Assembly (NCBI GenBank): GCA_018262795.1
Contig: JADFDM010000010.1
Coordinates: forward strand, 80,355 to 144,354
DNA length: 64,000 nucleotides
Origin: Sphingobacteriales bacterium
GTDB taxonomy: Bacteria; Bacteroidota; Bacteroidia; Chitinophagales; LD1
Direction of reading: 5' to 3'
The position numbers were made by a program, and so were the translations under genes. A model generated the notes under the pieces. That model saw nothing but the letters and a program-made list of their open reading frames with translations, was not told the DNA's origin and ran no database searches. Shown here one piece after another: positions 1 to 9,547 of this stretch (positions are counted from its first letter, which is position 1; every line of letters begins with the position of its first letter).

Positions 1-790
1 TGTTGATTTGCAACAGCGGCTCATACTGATTTTTGCCAAACCATTTGTATTCGCGCTGTATGTCATTATCTACCTTAAAGCCGAAATTGAGCGAATCAAT
101 GTAAAGCGAATCGGTGCCGCGAATTTCGGTGCGCACCCGCAACACATCGAAGGTGCCAAAGGGAGTGGTGAGCGTGCCCCACCCATCCACTTCATTTACG
201 CGATGTTGTTGGTGCACATAAACTCCTAATTGCGGAACGCGTACTGCATAGTCTGACCAGGCACTGTCCTGATTGCCGAAGGCCAACGGCAAGCGATAAA
301 GAGTATCGGGATGTGCCATAGGTATAGGCGTGGGAAAGCCCGACACCTTCATGCCCAAGCCGCGCTGGCGGTAAAGGGAAGAACTCTTGTAATAGAAATT
401 TTTGCCTTCGGTAAATACACTCGAAAGCAGCGGAATAGTAGTGAGCGCATTATCAGCCACTTTAGCAATGTTAGACCGATATGGATTGAAGGATAGATTA
501 GAAAAGGTGATGGCATAGGTATATCCTGAAAGCATCGGATTCAAAAACTCATCCACATACTGGCTCTGCCATTCCAGCGATGAAAAATCCCAAGTATAGT
601 TAGCTCCGGTAGCTCCGAAATCGAGCAGTGGGTTCCAAATAGCCACGCTCATCCGAGCCGTGTCATCTGCATCGGCAAAGTCATTTTCGGTCACGCTGAT
701 TTGTGCCTGACTTTGCAAAGCGATCAACAAAAAAAGAATGAAGCTCGAAAGGTGCCTGTAAAGTTTACATCGGGTGGTTAAAAAAACCAT
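1..790 (-). CDS. Secreted protein of unknown function, 3' part beyond the window edge
   Basis: Reading leftwards from an ATG at 788-790, the frame stays open to base 1 (263 codons), so the C-terminus lies outside the window. The first 30 or so residues have basic residues, then a hydrophobic stretch (FILFLLIALQSQAQ) that looks like a Sec signal peptide ending at an AQA-type cleavage site common in Bacteroidota. The rest is rich in Asn, Tyr, Ser and Asp, with phrases such as NYTWDFSSLEWQSQ typical of large exported Bacteroidota proteins. Many of those carry a type IX secretion sorting domain at the C-terminus, but that end is not visible here. No catalytic motif was recognised. The gene is divergent from the amidase at 992. 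Confidence 0.75.
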   Translation of the reverse strand, partial: MVFLTTRCKLYRHLSSFILFLLIALQSQAQISVTENDFADADDTARMSVAIWNPLLDFGATGANYTWDFSSLEWQSQYVDEFLNPMLSGYTYAITFSNLSFNPYRSNIAKVADNALTTIPLLSSVFTEGKNFYYKSSSLYRQRGLGMKVSGFPTPIPMAHPDTLYRLPLAFGNQDSAWSDYAVRVPQLGVYVHQQHRVNEVDGWGTLTTPFGTFDVLRVRTEIRGTDSLYIDSLNFGFKVDNDIQREYKWFGKNQYEPLLQIN

Positions 791-841
791 TTGAAAATTG
801 TTTAGGCAGTGAAGATGTAATTTAATTATTGAAATGGCGGT

Positions 842-964
842 ATGATATTTATCAAAGAGCCTTCACAAGGTTTTAGCGGCTTTATCCAGGCAGAAAAACA
901 GGAGTTCGATCAAGTTTTAGAAAAAGTAAAAAAATACCCCGCATTTATGGAGTGGTCTGCTTAA
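842..964 (+). CDS. Possible small ORF (40 aa) ahead of the amidase
   Basis: An ATG-initiated frame of 40 codons ends 27 bases before the amidase start. The peptide is mixed and charged (KEPSQGFSGF near the start, EKVKKYPAFMEW near the end), with no signal peptide or membrane segment. No clear ribosome-binding site is visible and I recognise no family. It could be a real small protein, a leader peptide or chance. Its position right before a gene on the same strand and its ordinary amino-acid composition are the only support. Confidence 0.25.
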   Translation: MIFIKEPSQGFSGFIQAEKQEFDQVLEKVKKYPAFMEWSA

Positions 965-991
965 CTTCCCCCCCTAAAATCAAAAGGCCTT

Positions 992-2422
992 ATGAAAAAT
1001 CAAGTGAGTGCATTTACCAATGATGCTTTAGGAACGATGGATGCCGTAGCGGTGGCAGAAGCGATTGCCCGCAAAGAAATTTCGGTAGAAGAGGCCACGG
1101 AGGCAGCGATTGCCCGCGCTGAAAAAGTGAATGGCGAACTGAATGCCATTGTTATAAAAACGTATGACAAGGCTCGTAACTACAACTCGTTAGCCAAAGA
1201 AGGTCCGCTATATGGGGTTCCTTCCTTTATCAAAGACAATGACAACTTGCAGGGTTATCCCACGCAGTTGGGCACCGGAGCTTTTAGCGCCAAAGTGGCG
1301 AAACAAAATAGCCGCTTCGTCAATCAATTTCTATCTACCGGAGTCAGCTATCTTGGCAAAAGCACACTGCCGGAGTTTGGTTTAATATGCAGTACGGAGA
1401 ATGAAAAGTGGGGCATTACCCGCAATCCCTGGGGTACCGGTTATACCACAGGCGGCTCCTCCTCCGGCTCGGCTGCTTTAGTAGCCAGCGGAGTAGTGCC
1501 TATTGCCACCGCCAACGATGGGGCGGGTTCTATCCGCATTCCGGCTGCTTGTTGTGGCTTGGTGGGTTTAAAACCTTCGCGCAGGCGCTTAGTGCCGATG
1601 GATGGTTCGCAACTGATGCCGCTGCAAATTGTGTATGAAGGAGTGCTGACTCGCAGTGTGCGCGACACGGCCGCTTTTTATGCCGCAGCCGAAAGTTTTT
1701 ACCGCCATCCGCGATTACCCGAAATGGGTCATGTAGCAAAGGCTGCAAAACAACGATTGCGCATCGTGTTTTTTGAAAACCCGCCCGAAGGGAAAATAGG
1801 GCATCAGGATGAGGATACTTATCGCACTCAATTGGAAACAGCCAAGTTGCTACAATCGCTCGGCCATCAGGTTGATCAGGCTCCGGTGCCTATTGATATT
1901 GATGCCATGAGCGAACACTACCTGAATTACTACGGCTTTTTGGCCTACATGCTCAGCCACTGGGGAAAGTTAGTGGTACAGGCAAAGGTAGATCACGGAC
2001 AATTAGAACCTTTTACGCTCGGCCTCAGCAAACAATTTAAAACGCATGCACTGCAAACCCCGCGCAGCATTCGCATGTTGCGCAAAACCGGCAGGCAGGC
2101 CGAGCAACTTTTTGAAAAATATGATGTGATTATGACTCCGGTCGTATCGCATAAAACTCCCAAGATCGGCTACTTCTCTACCGAACTTACCTATGAAGAA
2201 ATATCGCGCAGGGCAGTGGAATATGCCAGCTATGCCGGCTTGCAAAACATCACCGGAGCACCGGCCATATCGCTGCCCTTAGGTATTGCCGATGATGATA
2301 TGCCGCTGGGAGTGCAGTTCACCGCGCCTTATGGCTTAGACAGGCGACTGCTCGAACTCGCTTATGAGTTGGAAGAAGCCAAACCGTGGCGATTAATTTA
2401 CGAACTTCAGCAATCGGCATAG
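992..2422 (+). CDS. Amidase signature family hydrolase
   Basis: A 476-residue amidase-signature enzyme, the family that includes GatA, fatty-acid amide hydrolase and bacterial amidases; these hydrolyse C-N bonds of amides with a Ser-cisSer-Lys triad. The triad is visible: Lys81 in the SFIKDND context, the cis-Ser in GGSSSGS around residue 157, and the nucleophile Ser180 in DGAGSIRIPA. The length is normal for a stand-alone amidase. No GatB or GatC lies nearby and the C-terminal half does not look specifically GatA-like, so a role in tRNA amidation is less likely than small-amide hydrolysis. The substrate is unknown. No signal peptide is seen, so a cytoplasmic location is likely. Confidence 0.9.
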   Translation: MKNQVSAFTNDALGTMDAVAVAEAIARKEISVEEATEAAIARAEKVNGELNAIVIKTYDKARNYNSLAKEGPLYGVPSFIKDNDNLQGYPTQLGTGAFSAKVAKQNSRFVNQFLSTGVSYLGKSTLPEFGLICSTENEKWGITRNPWGTGYTTGGSSSGSAALVASGVVPIATANDGAGSIRIPAACCGLVGLKPSRRRLVPMDGSQLMPLQIVYEGVLTRSVRDTAAFYAAAESFYRHPRLPEMGHVAKAAKQRLRIVFFENPPEGKIGHQDEDTYRTQLETAKLLQSLGHQVDQAPVPIDIDAMSEHYLNYYGFLAYMLSHWGKLVVQAKVDHGQLEPFTLGLSKQFKTHALQTPRSIRMLRKTGRQAEQLFEKYDVIMTPVVSHKTPKIGYFSTELTYEEISRRAVEYASYAGLQNITGAPAISLPLGIADDDMPLGVQFTAPYGLDRRLLELAYELEEAKPWRLIYELQQSA

Positions 2423-2690
2423 AAAAGGGAGTGGGGGCGCATGGAAGCATAGCGGCTGTTCGTTCCTTTCACGCAAAGGCGTTGGAAAATTTTGTGCAAG
2501 TTGAATTTCCATTTTTTCTCTCAGCTGGTGCCTTCACCTGCCGATAATAAATTCTAATTTTCCTAAATTTTTTGAATTTCTGGAAGTGTGATATTTTCAC
2601 CTTCTGATGTTAGCCGCCATTGTATGGCAACATGCTATATCCAGACTTTTGGAATAAGAAATCAGATAAACAACTTAAAAACCAATCTTT

Positions 2691-3128
2691 ATGGCGCTTA
2701 TTAACCCATACATAAGTTTCAACGGAAATGCTGAAGAGGCATTCAATTTTTATAAGTCAGTATTTGGTGGAGAGTTCGCCCTAATAATACGGTTCAAAGA
2801 AATGGCAAGCCCGGAATATCAAGTTGCAGAAAAGGATGCAAATAAAATAATGCACATCGCTTTGCCTATCGGCAAAAATATTTTAATGGCCAACGATGTT
2901 CCGGAAAGTATGGGTCAAGTAAACGAAAATGAAAACAGATCTAAAATATCAGTGAGCGTAGAAAGCCGTGATGAAGCCGACAAAATATTCAACGGTCTTT
3001 CATCGGGAGGAAAAATTGAAGTGCCTATTGGCGACAGTCCGTGGGGCTCCTATTTTGGAATGTTTAGAGACAAATTTGGGATTGAATGGTTGGTGGATTT
3101 TGATCCAAAATATAACGGAGAAGAATAA
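2691..3128 (+). CDS. VOC-family (glyoxalase/PhnB-like) protein
   Basis: A 145-residue protein of the vicinal-oxygen-chelate fold in its PhnB-like branch. It starts with the typical INPYISFNGNAEEAFNFYKS segment (paired beta-alpha unit) and ends with FGMFRDKFGIEWLVDF, where the terminal beta strand normally supplies a metal-ligand Glu. The branch is widespread, cytoplasmic and usually dimeric; most members have no assigned substrate. It stands alone between the amidase and the distal end of the CRISPR array, with nothing to link it to either. The 268 bases before it show no clear regulatory element. Confidence 0.85.
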   Translation: MALINPYISFNGNAEEAFNFYKSVFGGEFALIIRFKEMASPEYQVAEKDANKIMHIALPIGKNILMANDVPESMGQVNENENRSKISVSVESRDEADKIFNGLSSGGKIEVPIGDSPWGSYFGMFRDKFGIEWLVDFDPKYNGEE

Positions 3129-3311
3129 GTAGAAAACAACGGACCCTGCGTTATTTTGTGCGCCTCGGAATAGCCTGTTTTTCACAGGGCCGCTAACCGC
3201 AGTGCTCGCGTGGGAAGAATGCAGCCCGGCAATTAAGCGGAGGGTTCTTATGCCTATAAACTTTGGTTGTGGTAATTTGTAATCGGCTAATACCTTTAAA
3301 TATGTAGTTGC

Positions 3312-6300
3312 AGCTACAACAGTAGAAATTTACTCAGTGCTTTAGAGACCGGGATTTAAAAGAGCGGAAGTTGATCTACAACAGTAGAAATTTACTCAGT
3401 GCTTTAGAGAGTAGCATCCAACAATCGGTGTTGCATCTACAACAGTAGAAATTTACTCAGTGCTTTAGAGCTGGACTTCAGAAATGGCTTAACACCTGAT
3501 CTACAACAGTAGAAATTTACTCAGTGCTTTAGAGATGGTTATACTACTGAAATAATAATCCAATCTACAACAGTAGAAATTTACTCAGTGCTTTAGAGAA
3601 GATTGGTGCAGCAGTAGCCTTCCCAATCTACAACAGTAGAAATTTACTCAGTGCTTTAGAGCTGAAACGGTGGCATCCAGCAACTTAATCTACAACAGTA
3701 GAAATTTACTCAGTGCTTTAGAGTTTTTATTATGAAAGAAGTAATGTTATAATCTACAACAGTAGAAATTTACTCAGTGCTTTAGAGTAAATCGTAACTT
3801 CGTATTTCACTTTTATCTACAACAGTAGAAATTTACTCAGTGCTTTAGAGACAGTTAAGCGAAATGGATGCCGCGTATCTACAACAGTAGAAATTTACTC
3901 AGTGCTTTAGAGATATCAAAGCCGACTCTGAGAAAAGCATCTACAACAGTAGAAATTTACTCAGTGCTTTAGAGTTGAAAATTGAATTGAAAGACGTTGA
4001 TGATCTACAACAGTAGAAATTTACTCAGTGCTTTAGAGCACTTTGGCTTTTCAAATGGCTTGTGATAAATCTACAACAGTAGAAATTTACTCAGTGCTTT
4101 AGAGGTCCGCAATAGCGTCAATTACTTGCTATCTACAACAGTAGAAATTTACTCAGTGCTTTAGAGCTTACGGGACTGGTCGCGCCATTCGTATCTACAA
4201 CAGTAGAAATTTACTCAGTGCTTTAGAGTCGATGGTCCCGGAAATACCGTCATTACCACATCTACAACAGTAGAAATTTACTCAGTGCTTTAGAGACCAA
4301 CATAGCTACATTTAATCACGTAAATCTACAACAGTAGAAATTTACTCAGTGCTTTAGAGCTTATAACATTCCCTATGACCTGCCTGTTATCTACAACAGT
4401 AGAAATTTACTCAGTGCTTTAGAGGTCGAAAAGTGGAATTTCGGCACCATATCTACAACAGTAGAAATTTACTCAGTGCTTTAGAGAATTGATATAGTAC
4501 CATCAATTATTATATCTACAACAGTAGAAATTTACTCAGTGCTTTAGAGAATACGGTTGCACCACCCAGGCGGTGAATCTACAACAGTAGAAATTTACTC
4601 AGTGCTTTAGAGTTTGTTGTTGGGTTTGCTCATACTTGTCATCTACAACAGTAGAAATTTACTCAGTGCTTTAGAGGTGATGCAGCGATTAAAACATTTT
4701 ATATCTACAACAGTAGAAATTTACTCAGTGCTTTAGAGATTTTCGAAATGAAACATGGCGTTATCATCTACAACAGTAGAAATTTACTCAGTGCTTTAGA
4801 GTTTCAAAAAGCGAATAACTACAAGGGCAGAATCTACAACAGTAGAAATTTACTCAGTGCTTTAGAGATTCGCCCCACGGCAAGGCGCGTCCCCATCTAC
4901 AACAGTAGAAATTTACTCAGTGCTTTAGAGCACATCAATACCCGCTTGGCTTTACAAAATCTACAACAGTAGAAATTTACTCAGTGCTTTAGAGCTAAGG
5001 AATTGGTAAAAGACCGCATCCTATCTACAACAGTAGAAATTTACTCAGTGCTTTAGAGGTTCTATGCAAGGTGGTTATATTGCCAATCTACAACAGTAGA
5101 AATTTACTCAGTGCTTTAGAGGCTCGTATGGATAGAGCATGGCGAGCTATCTACAACAGTAGAAATTTACTCAGTGCTTTAGAGTTTGTTTTAGTTTATA
5201 AAAAAGTTTAGATATCTACAACAGTAGAAATTTACTCAGTGCTTTAGAGGGCGAAAAGAATTCTGCCAGCAGCTATCATCTACAACAGTAGAAATTTACT
5301 CAGTGCTTTAGAGAACAATAGTGGGGATGAGTCCAACAAACATCTACAACAGTAGAAATTTACTCAGTGCTTTAGAGTTCATTGAACGGAACACTTACAA
5401 TCGACATCTACAACAGTAGAAATTTACTCAGTGCTTTAGAGGCACATATACCACCCTTGCTCTGGCATCAATCTACAACAGTAGAAATTTACTCAGTGCT
5501 TTAGAGCCATGCCTTTTAAGAACGAATCCGGTTATCTACAACAGTAGAAATTTACTCAGTGCTTTAGAGGGTCCGCGGTGTCTCAATCAACATGAAATCT
5601 ACAACAGTAGAAATTTACTCAGTGCTTTAGAGCAGAAGCATTAAAGTGGAATGCTCAAATCTACAACAGTAGAAATTTACTCAGTGCTTTAGAGATTACA
5701 ACGACATGGAAAACACGAAAATATCTACAACAGTAGAAATTTACTCAGTGCTTTAGAGATATTGTAATGAATTTTGTCCATTGAAATCTACAACAGTAGA
5801 AATTTACTCAGTGCTTTAGAGCTTCTACTAATCATGTAACAAATATAATATCTACAACAGTAGAAATTTACTCAGTGCTTTAGAGGCACGGAGGAACTAA
5901 ACAGGGGCTTTGATCTACAACAGTAGAAATTTACTCAGTGCTTTAGAGTAACGTAGCAATATCGGAGGCACAAAATCTACAACAGTAGAAATTTACTCAG
6001 TGCTTTAGAGTAATACGAATAATGAAATGAATCAACATCTACAACAGTAGAAATTTACTCAGTGCTTTAGAGGAAATCCTTTTAATGCAGGAACGCCACA
6101 TCTACAACAGTAGAAATTTACTCAGTGCTTTAGAGAGGGCATTTAAGACCCGAGCCTATCATATCTACAACAGTAGAAATTTACTCAGTGCTTTAGAGCG
6201 GCAGAAGTAACCGACAAAGCAAGAGGAATCTACAACAGTAGAAATTTACTCAGTGCTTTAGAGACTAAATAAAACAATGATGGAAAATTATCTACAACAG

Positions 6301-7588
6301 TAGAAATTTACTCAGTGCTTTAGAGTTAGCAAGTCAGGAACAAAAGCATTAAATCTACAACAGTAGAAATTTACTCAGTGCTTTAGAGAAGACTATATTC
6401 AAAGTAAGCCTCTTACATCTACAACAGTAGAAATTTACTCAGTGCTTTAGAGTCAGAGAGGTTGGGCGACTGAACTAATATCTACAACAGTAGAAATTTA
6501 CTCAGTGCTTTAGAGATGGTCCACCTAACTGCAAACCACTATATCTACAACAGTAGAAATTTACTCAGTGCTTTAGAGAAAAAACACGCCTAACATGATT
6601 TACGAATCTACAACAGTAGAAATTTACTCAGTGCTTTAGAGATGGGTTACGTTGAAAACGAAGAACTTCATCTACAACAGTAGAAATTTACTCAGTGCTT
6701 TAGAGCCCTTAGCGGCTCACAGGATACACTGCCATCTACAACAGTAGAAATTTACTCAGTGCTTTAGAGTGTAATGTGCATTATTACGATACTGCTTATC
6801 TACAACAGTAGAAATTTACTCAGTGCTTTAGAGCGCGAATAAAAACTGCGCTATCACCATAACATCTACAACAGTAGAAATTTACTCAGTGCTTTAGAAC
6901 CTCGAAGGAAGTGAAGACAGAAGAAATCTACAACAGTAGAAATTTACTCAGTGCTTTAGAGAGTTGGGGATTAGATACCGACAACCTATATCTACAACAG
7001 TAGAAATTTACTCAGTGCTTTAGAGTTGTGCAGTGTTATTCCGTCAGCAAATCTACAACAGTAGAAATTTACTCAGTGCTTTAGAGACTTCCAAAATCAA
7101 CTCAATCATTCCCATCTACAACAGTAGAAATTTACTCAGTGCTTTAGAGTTGAGTTTTTTATTTATAAACGATGTCATCTACAACAGTAGAAATTTACTC
7201 AGTGCTTTAGAGTTTGATTGAGGACTACGACACCCTGCATCTACAACAGTAGAAATTTACTCAGTGCTTTAGAGTATACTGCTCGAAAAGGAACAGACTA
7301 TCTACAACAGTAGAAATTTACTCAGTGCTTTAGAGAGACAACAGCACTTCTTGAGACTACTACATCTACAACAGTAGAAATTTACTCAGTGCTTTAGAGA
7401 GTAATAGTAGGATTGGACAGCGAAGGATCTACAACAGTAGAAATTTACTCAGTGCTTTAGAGTACCTAAACAAGATTGTCCATTTTAACATCTACAACAG
7501 TAGAAATTTACTCAGTGCTTTAGAGTAAACGGGAATATTGATACCTTTTTAGATCTACAACAGTAGAAATTTACTCAGTGCTTTAGAG
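3312..7588 (-). CRISPR. Type V-A CRISPR array, 68 repeats and 67 spacers
   Basis: Counted by eye, 68 copies of a 36-base repeat are separated by spacers of 25-31 bases. In the minus-strand sense each repeat ends in AATTTCTACTGTTGTAGAT, the conserved Cas12a handle with a TCTAC/GTAGA stem. Transcription therefore runs from 7588 down to 3312, the same direction as the cas genes. Repeats are almost invariant: the leader-distal copy (3312-3347) carries one change at 3313, and the copy at 6864-6899 has a changed outer base at 6899. A degenerate distal copy and the position of cas2 place the leader at the high-coordinate end. No two spacers looked identical. No gene lies within the array; translations of repeat-spacer units in it are artefacts. 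Confidence 0.98.
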
Positions 7589-7705
7589 GGATAACATCTA
7601 AAAACATCTGTGTTTTTTGTAAAAAGCATGATTTATCATTGCCTTTTCTCGCTTATTTAACCCTATAGCACCAAGAATGTTCATTAAGACCGAGGTTTGC
7701 AAACC
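7589..7705 (-). promoter_or_regulatory. CRISPR leader between cas2 and the array
   Basis: This is the 117-base AT-rich, non-coding stretch between the cas2 stop codon and the first (newest) repeat. Read on the minus strand it holds the palindrome GGTTTGCAAACC, the motif CCTCGGTCTTAAT, runs of A and T, and finally two copies of AGATGTT one helical turn apart (complement of 7593-7599 and 7603-7609) just before the repeat. A leader is expected here to supply the array promoter and to position Cas1-Cas2 for spacer insertion. The exact promoter cannot be fixed by eye. Confidence 0.7.
7694..7705. other. Perfect 12-bp palindrome abutting the cas2 stop
   Basis: GGTTTGCAAACC reads the same on both strands and ends one base before the cas2 stop codon complement (7706-7708). 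It has no loop, so it is more likely a protein-binding dyad than an RNA hairpin. No U-tract follows on the minus strand, so it is not an intrinsic terminator. A role in transcription or integration is only inference. Confidence 0.4.
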
Positions 7706-7978
7706 TTATACAATCAGCAGATCAGATTCATCATTTTTGGCGTAGCCGTATCGGGTAATTTTACATTGCTTGCTCATTTGAAAAATCATTATGCTGTCAG
7801 TTTGTCCAAAATGCTTCTCAAAATAACCCTTTATATGCGTCTGAATATTTTCAAGTACTCTTTCGCTATTCCTAATTTCAAAGACCGAATATTGTAACCT
7901 GCCGCCAAATTTACTCAGGAATTTTGAAAATTTTGTGCGGAGCTTATCATTAGAGATATCATACGAAACTATCAGCAT
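7706..7978 (-). CDS. cas2: CRISPR-associated endoribonuclease-fold protein Cas2
   Basis: A 90-residue Cas2 of typical length. It begins with the first ferredoxin-fold strand MLIVSYDISNDKLRTKFSKFL, where the conserved Asp follows the strand, and continues with the Gly-Arg-Gln segment FGGRLQYSVFEI normal for the family. In type V-A, Cas2 dimerises between two Cas1 dimers in the spacer integrase. It is the last gene of the adaptation operon, 3 bases after cas1, and is followed directly by the leader and array. A fragment resembling its 3' end recurs at about 9571-9596, in the gap between cas12a and cas4. Confidence 0.95.
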   Translation of the reverse strand: MLIVSYDISNDKLRTKFSKFLSKFGGRLQYSVFEIRNSERVLENIQTHIKGYFEKHFGQTDSIMIFQMSKQCKITRYGYAKNDESDLLIV

Positions 7979-7981
7979 AGT

Positions 7982-8947
7982 CTATGGTTTTATTCTGAAT
8001 ACCGGGTAATCTTCGATCTTTTTTCCTCTCATAAAGCATCGGTAATAATCCTGCATATAACTGAATATGGCTTCTTTTTGTTCCAGTATGCTTTGAACCA
8101 GCCACTTCGTGTAATCTTTATTTTTATCCGGTTTTAAGAACCATTGTTCATGGCGTACTATAAAATCTTCCGGTTGCAACTGTTTAAGCCCATAAGCACG
8201 AGTCACTTGTTTGTCAATAATGCAGCGAAAAGGCTCTACCAAATCGCACACTAAGGATTTGCGTTGATAAAAGCATCGGTGGTAAACACCTTGGTAAAGA
8301 TCAAATCCGTAGAGGTTCAACATACATTCAACTATATTGAAAAGATAGGTGTAGCCTATATCAAGTGTGGTGTTGATGAAATCAATTTTAGTGCGTGGTC
8401 TGCGACCTTTCCAGTTCATTCCGGCATACCAATGCGAAAAGAAAAGGCGGGAAGCAATACCCTCTGCCCCCAATATTTCTTTCAGTTCATTAGATTGCGA
8501 TAGTAGTTGCTGATACGCTTCCATATTGCCGATAGCATTTTTCAATTCCGGTGTTTTCTGCCTTATTCCCTTCATCAGTTCTGTTTGATTCAGCATTTTA
8601 TTGCTCACCAATTGTTTTGCGATACCCAGCTCCTGATACTCATATTGCTTTCGTCTTAGCAGAAAGTTACCTTCGGTGGCATTACTCCAAAGCCCGTAGG
8701 GGCGATGGCTGTATGAAAGCATGAAGATGGAGAAAGCAAATTTTTTGCTCCTCTCCAATATACCGGTTGTAACGGTAGTATGCCCGATAATCCAGAGAGA
8801 GAAAATTCTATGACAGGTTGTTTGAAGAATCACCTTCTCTTCGCCATCCTTAATGATAAGATTGTCGTTTTTAAACGATACCTTTTGTCCCTCGGAGGCG
8901 AAGCAGATAACGATGTTTTTCTGTTTAAAATCGGGTAGGCTCAACAT
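7982..8947 (-). CDS. cas1: CRISPR-associated integrase Cas1
   Basis: A 321-residue Cas1, the catalytic subunit of the spacer-acquisition integrase. The metal-binding residues can be placed: Glu162 in GAEGIASRLFF, His223 in GVYHRCFYQ and Glu238 in DLVEPFRCIID. The N-terminal beta domain and alpha-helical catalytic domain are both present and the length is normal. The start overlaps the end of cas4 by 7 bases, suggesting translational coupling, and cas2 follows after 3 bases. The three genes cas4-cas1-cas2 form one operon on the minus strand, the usual V-A adaptation module. Confidence 0.96.
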   Translation of the reverse strand: MLSLPDFKQKNIVICFASEGQKVSFKNDNLIIKDGEEKVILQTTCHRIFSLWIIGHTTVTTGILERSKKFAFSIFMLSYSHRPYGLWSNATEGNFLLRRKQYEYQELGIAKQLVSNKMLNQTELMKGIRQKTPELKNAIGNMEAYQQLLSQSNELKEILGAEGIASRLFFSHWYAGMNWKGRRPRTKIDFINTTLDIGYTYLFNIVECMLNLYGFDLYQGVYHRCFYQRKSLVCDLVEPFRCIIDKQVTRAYGLKQLQPEDFIVRHEQWFLKPDKNKDYTKWLVQSILEQKEAIFSYMQDYYRCFMRGKKIEDYPVFRIKP

Positions 8948-9501
8948 AAGCTGTAATCACAAAGGTTATTGTATATGCAGTTTCGGCATTTTGCTTCGTT
9001 AGGCACAAAGCCGGTTTGATTTAAGTCAAAAGTATTAAGCTGCTCAATGAGTGTTTCAAATTTTTGCTTCATCTCCGTATCTACATCCGGCAGTGCTACA
9101 GGAAAGCTTTTGTTATGGGTTATATCATAGAGGGCAATACTTTTTACATGGTAGCCCATTTCGGTTAAGGCAAAATACTGTGCATATAACTGAAACACAT
9201 ACCCATCATAAATCACCTTGATCTCTCTTTTTCGCTCTGTAAGCTTTCCGCTCTTTATATCGAACAAATCAATTTTACCGCATAGCCGGTATTGCTCACA
9301 GTAAATATCAATACCCTGTAAAATAGTTTTGCGGGTAGAGTAGGTTTTTTCATCAATGGAAGCATGAGCCGCTTTTCCAGCTATCTGCGGTTTTTGTTGA
9401 TAGAGTTGCGTATTCATGCTACCATATAACTGATGAAAATAGATAGAGCGCGGGCAGAAGATAAAATCGTTCAAAAATGATATGGGGATATAGCTTTCCA
9501 T
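8941..9501 (-). CDS. cas4: CRISPR-associated exonuclease Cas4
   Basis: A 186-residue Cas4, a RecB-like nuclease with an Fe-S cluster that trims prespacers and selects PAM-bearing ends for Cas1-Cas2. The cluster ligands are Cys16 near the N-terminus and the C-terminal group Cys172, Cys175 and Cys181; one further Cys is the last residue. RecB nuclease residues are His46, Asp78 in GKIDLFD, and Glu93/Lys95 in REIK, followed by a Gln/Tyr-rich helix at about 104-109. The ATG lies only 4 bases downstream of a crRNA-like repeat hairpin (9506-9541), an unusual 5' leader. Part of its N-terminal coding sequence is found again, decayed, at 9591-9677. Confidence 0.95.
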   Translation of the reverse strand: MESYIPISFLNDFIFCPRSIYFHQLYGSMNTQLYQQKPQIAGKAAHASIDEKTYSTRKTILQGIDIYCEQYRLCGKIDLFDIKSGKLTERKREIKVIYDGYVFQLYAQYFALTEMGYHVKSIALYDITHNKSFPVALPDVDTEMKQKFETLIEQLNTFDLNQTGFVPNEAKCRNCIYNNLCDYSLC

Positions 9502-9505
9502 CTCA

Positions 9506-9541
9506 ATCTACAGCAGTAGAAATTTGTTCGGTGTACTGAAA
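9506..9541 (-). repeat. Stand-alone, diverged CRISPR repeat just upstream of cas4
   Basis: A single repeat-like unit lies 4 bases from the cas4 start codon. In the minus-strand sense its 3' half is AATTTCTACTGCTGTAGAT. This keeps the whole handle stem and differs from the array repeat only by T to C in the loop. The other 16 bases, which Cas12a removes during crRNA maturation, differ at nine positions. No second repeat follows, so the spacer position is occupied by the beginning of cas4. The pattern of conservation suggests that Cas12a recognition has been kept. It may be an old array remnant, a processing site in the cas mRNA, or a regulatory crRNA-like element. Confidence 0.8.
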
Positions 9542-9547
9542 ATATTT

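Noticed and set aside
3129..3311. GC-rich stretch at the distal end of the array, checked for a tRNA or RNA gene
   Set aside because: No cloverleaf or known RNA pattern could be drawn; only a weak 5-bp hairpin at about 3176-3190.
4748..4972. Open frame inside the CRISPR array encoding repeated SRNLLSALE units
   Set aside because: It is a translation of repeat-spacer units; the same applies to 7033-7221.
9480..9505. Cas4 start region as a self-targeting guide after the orphan repeat
   Set aside because: No TTTV-flanked match to this guide-like sequence was found by eye in the window, so a target cannot be claimed.
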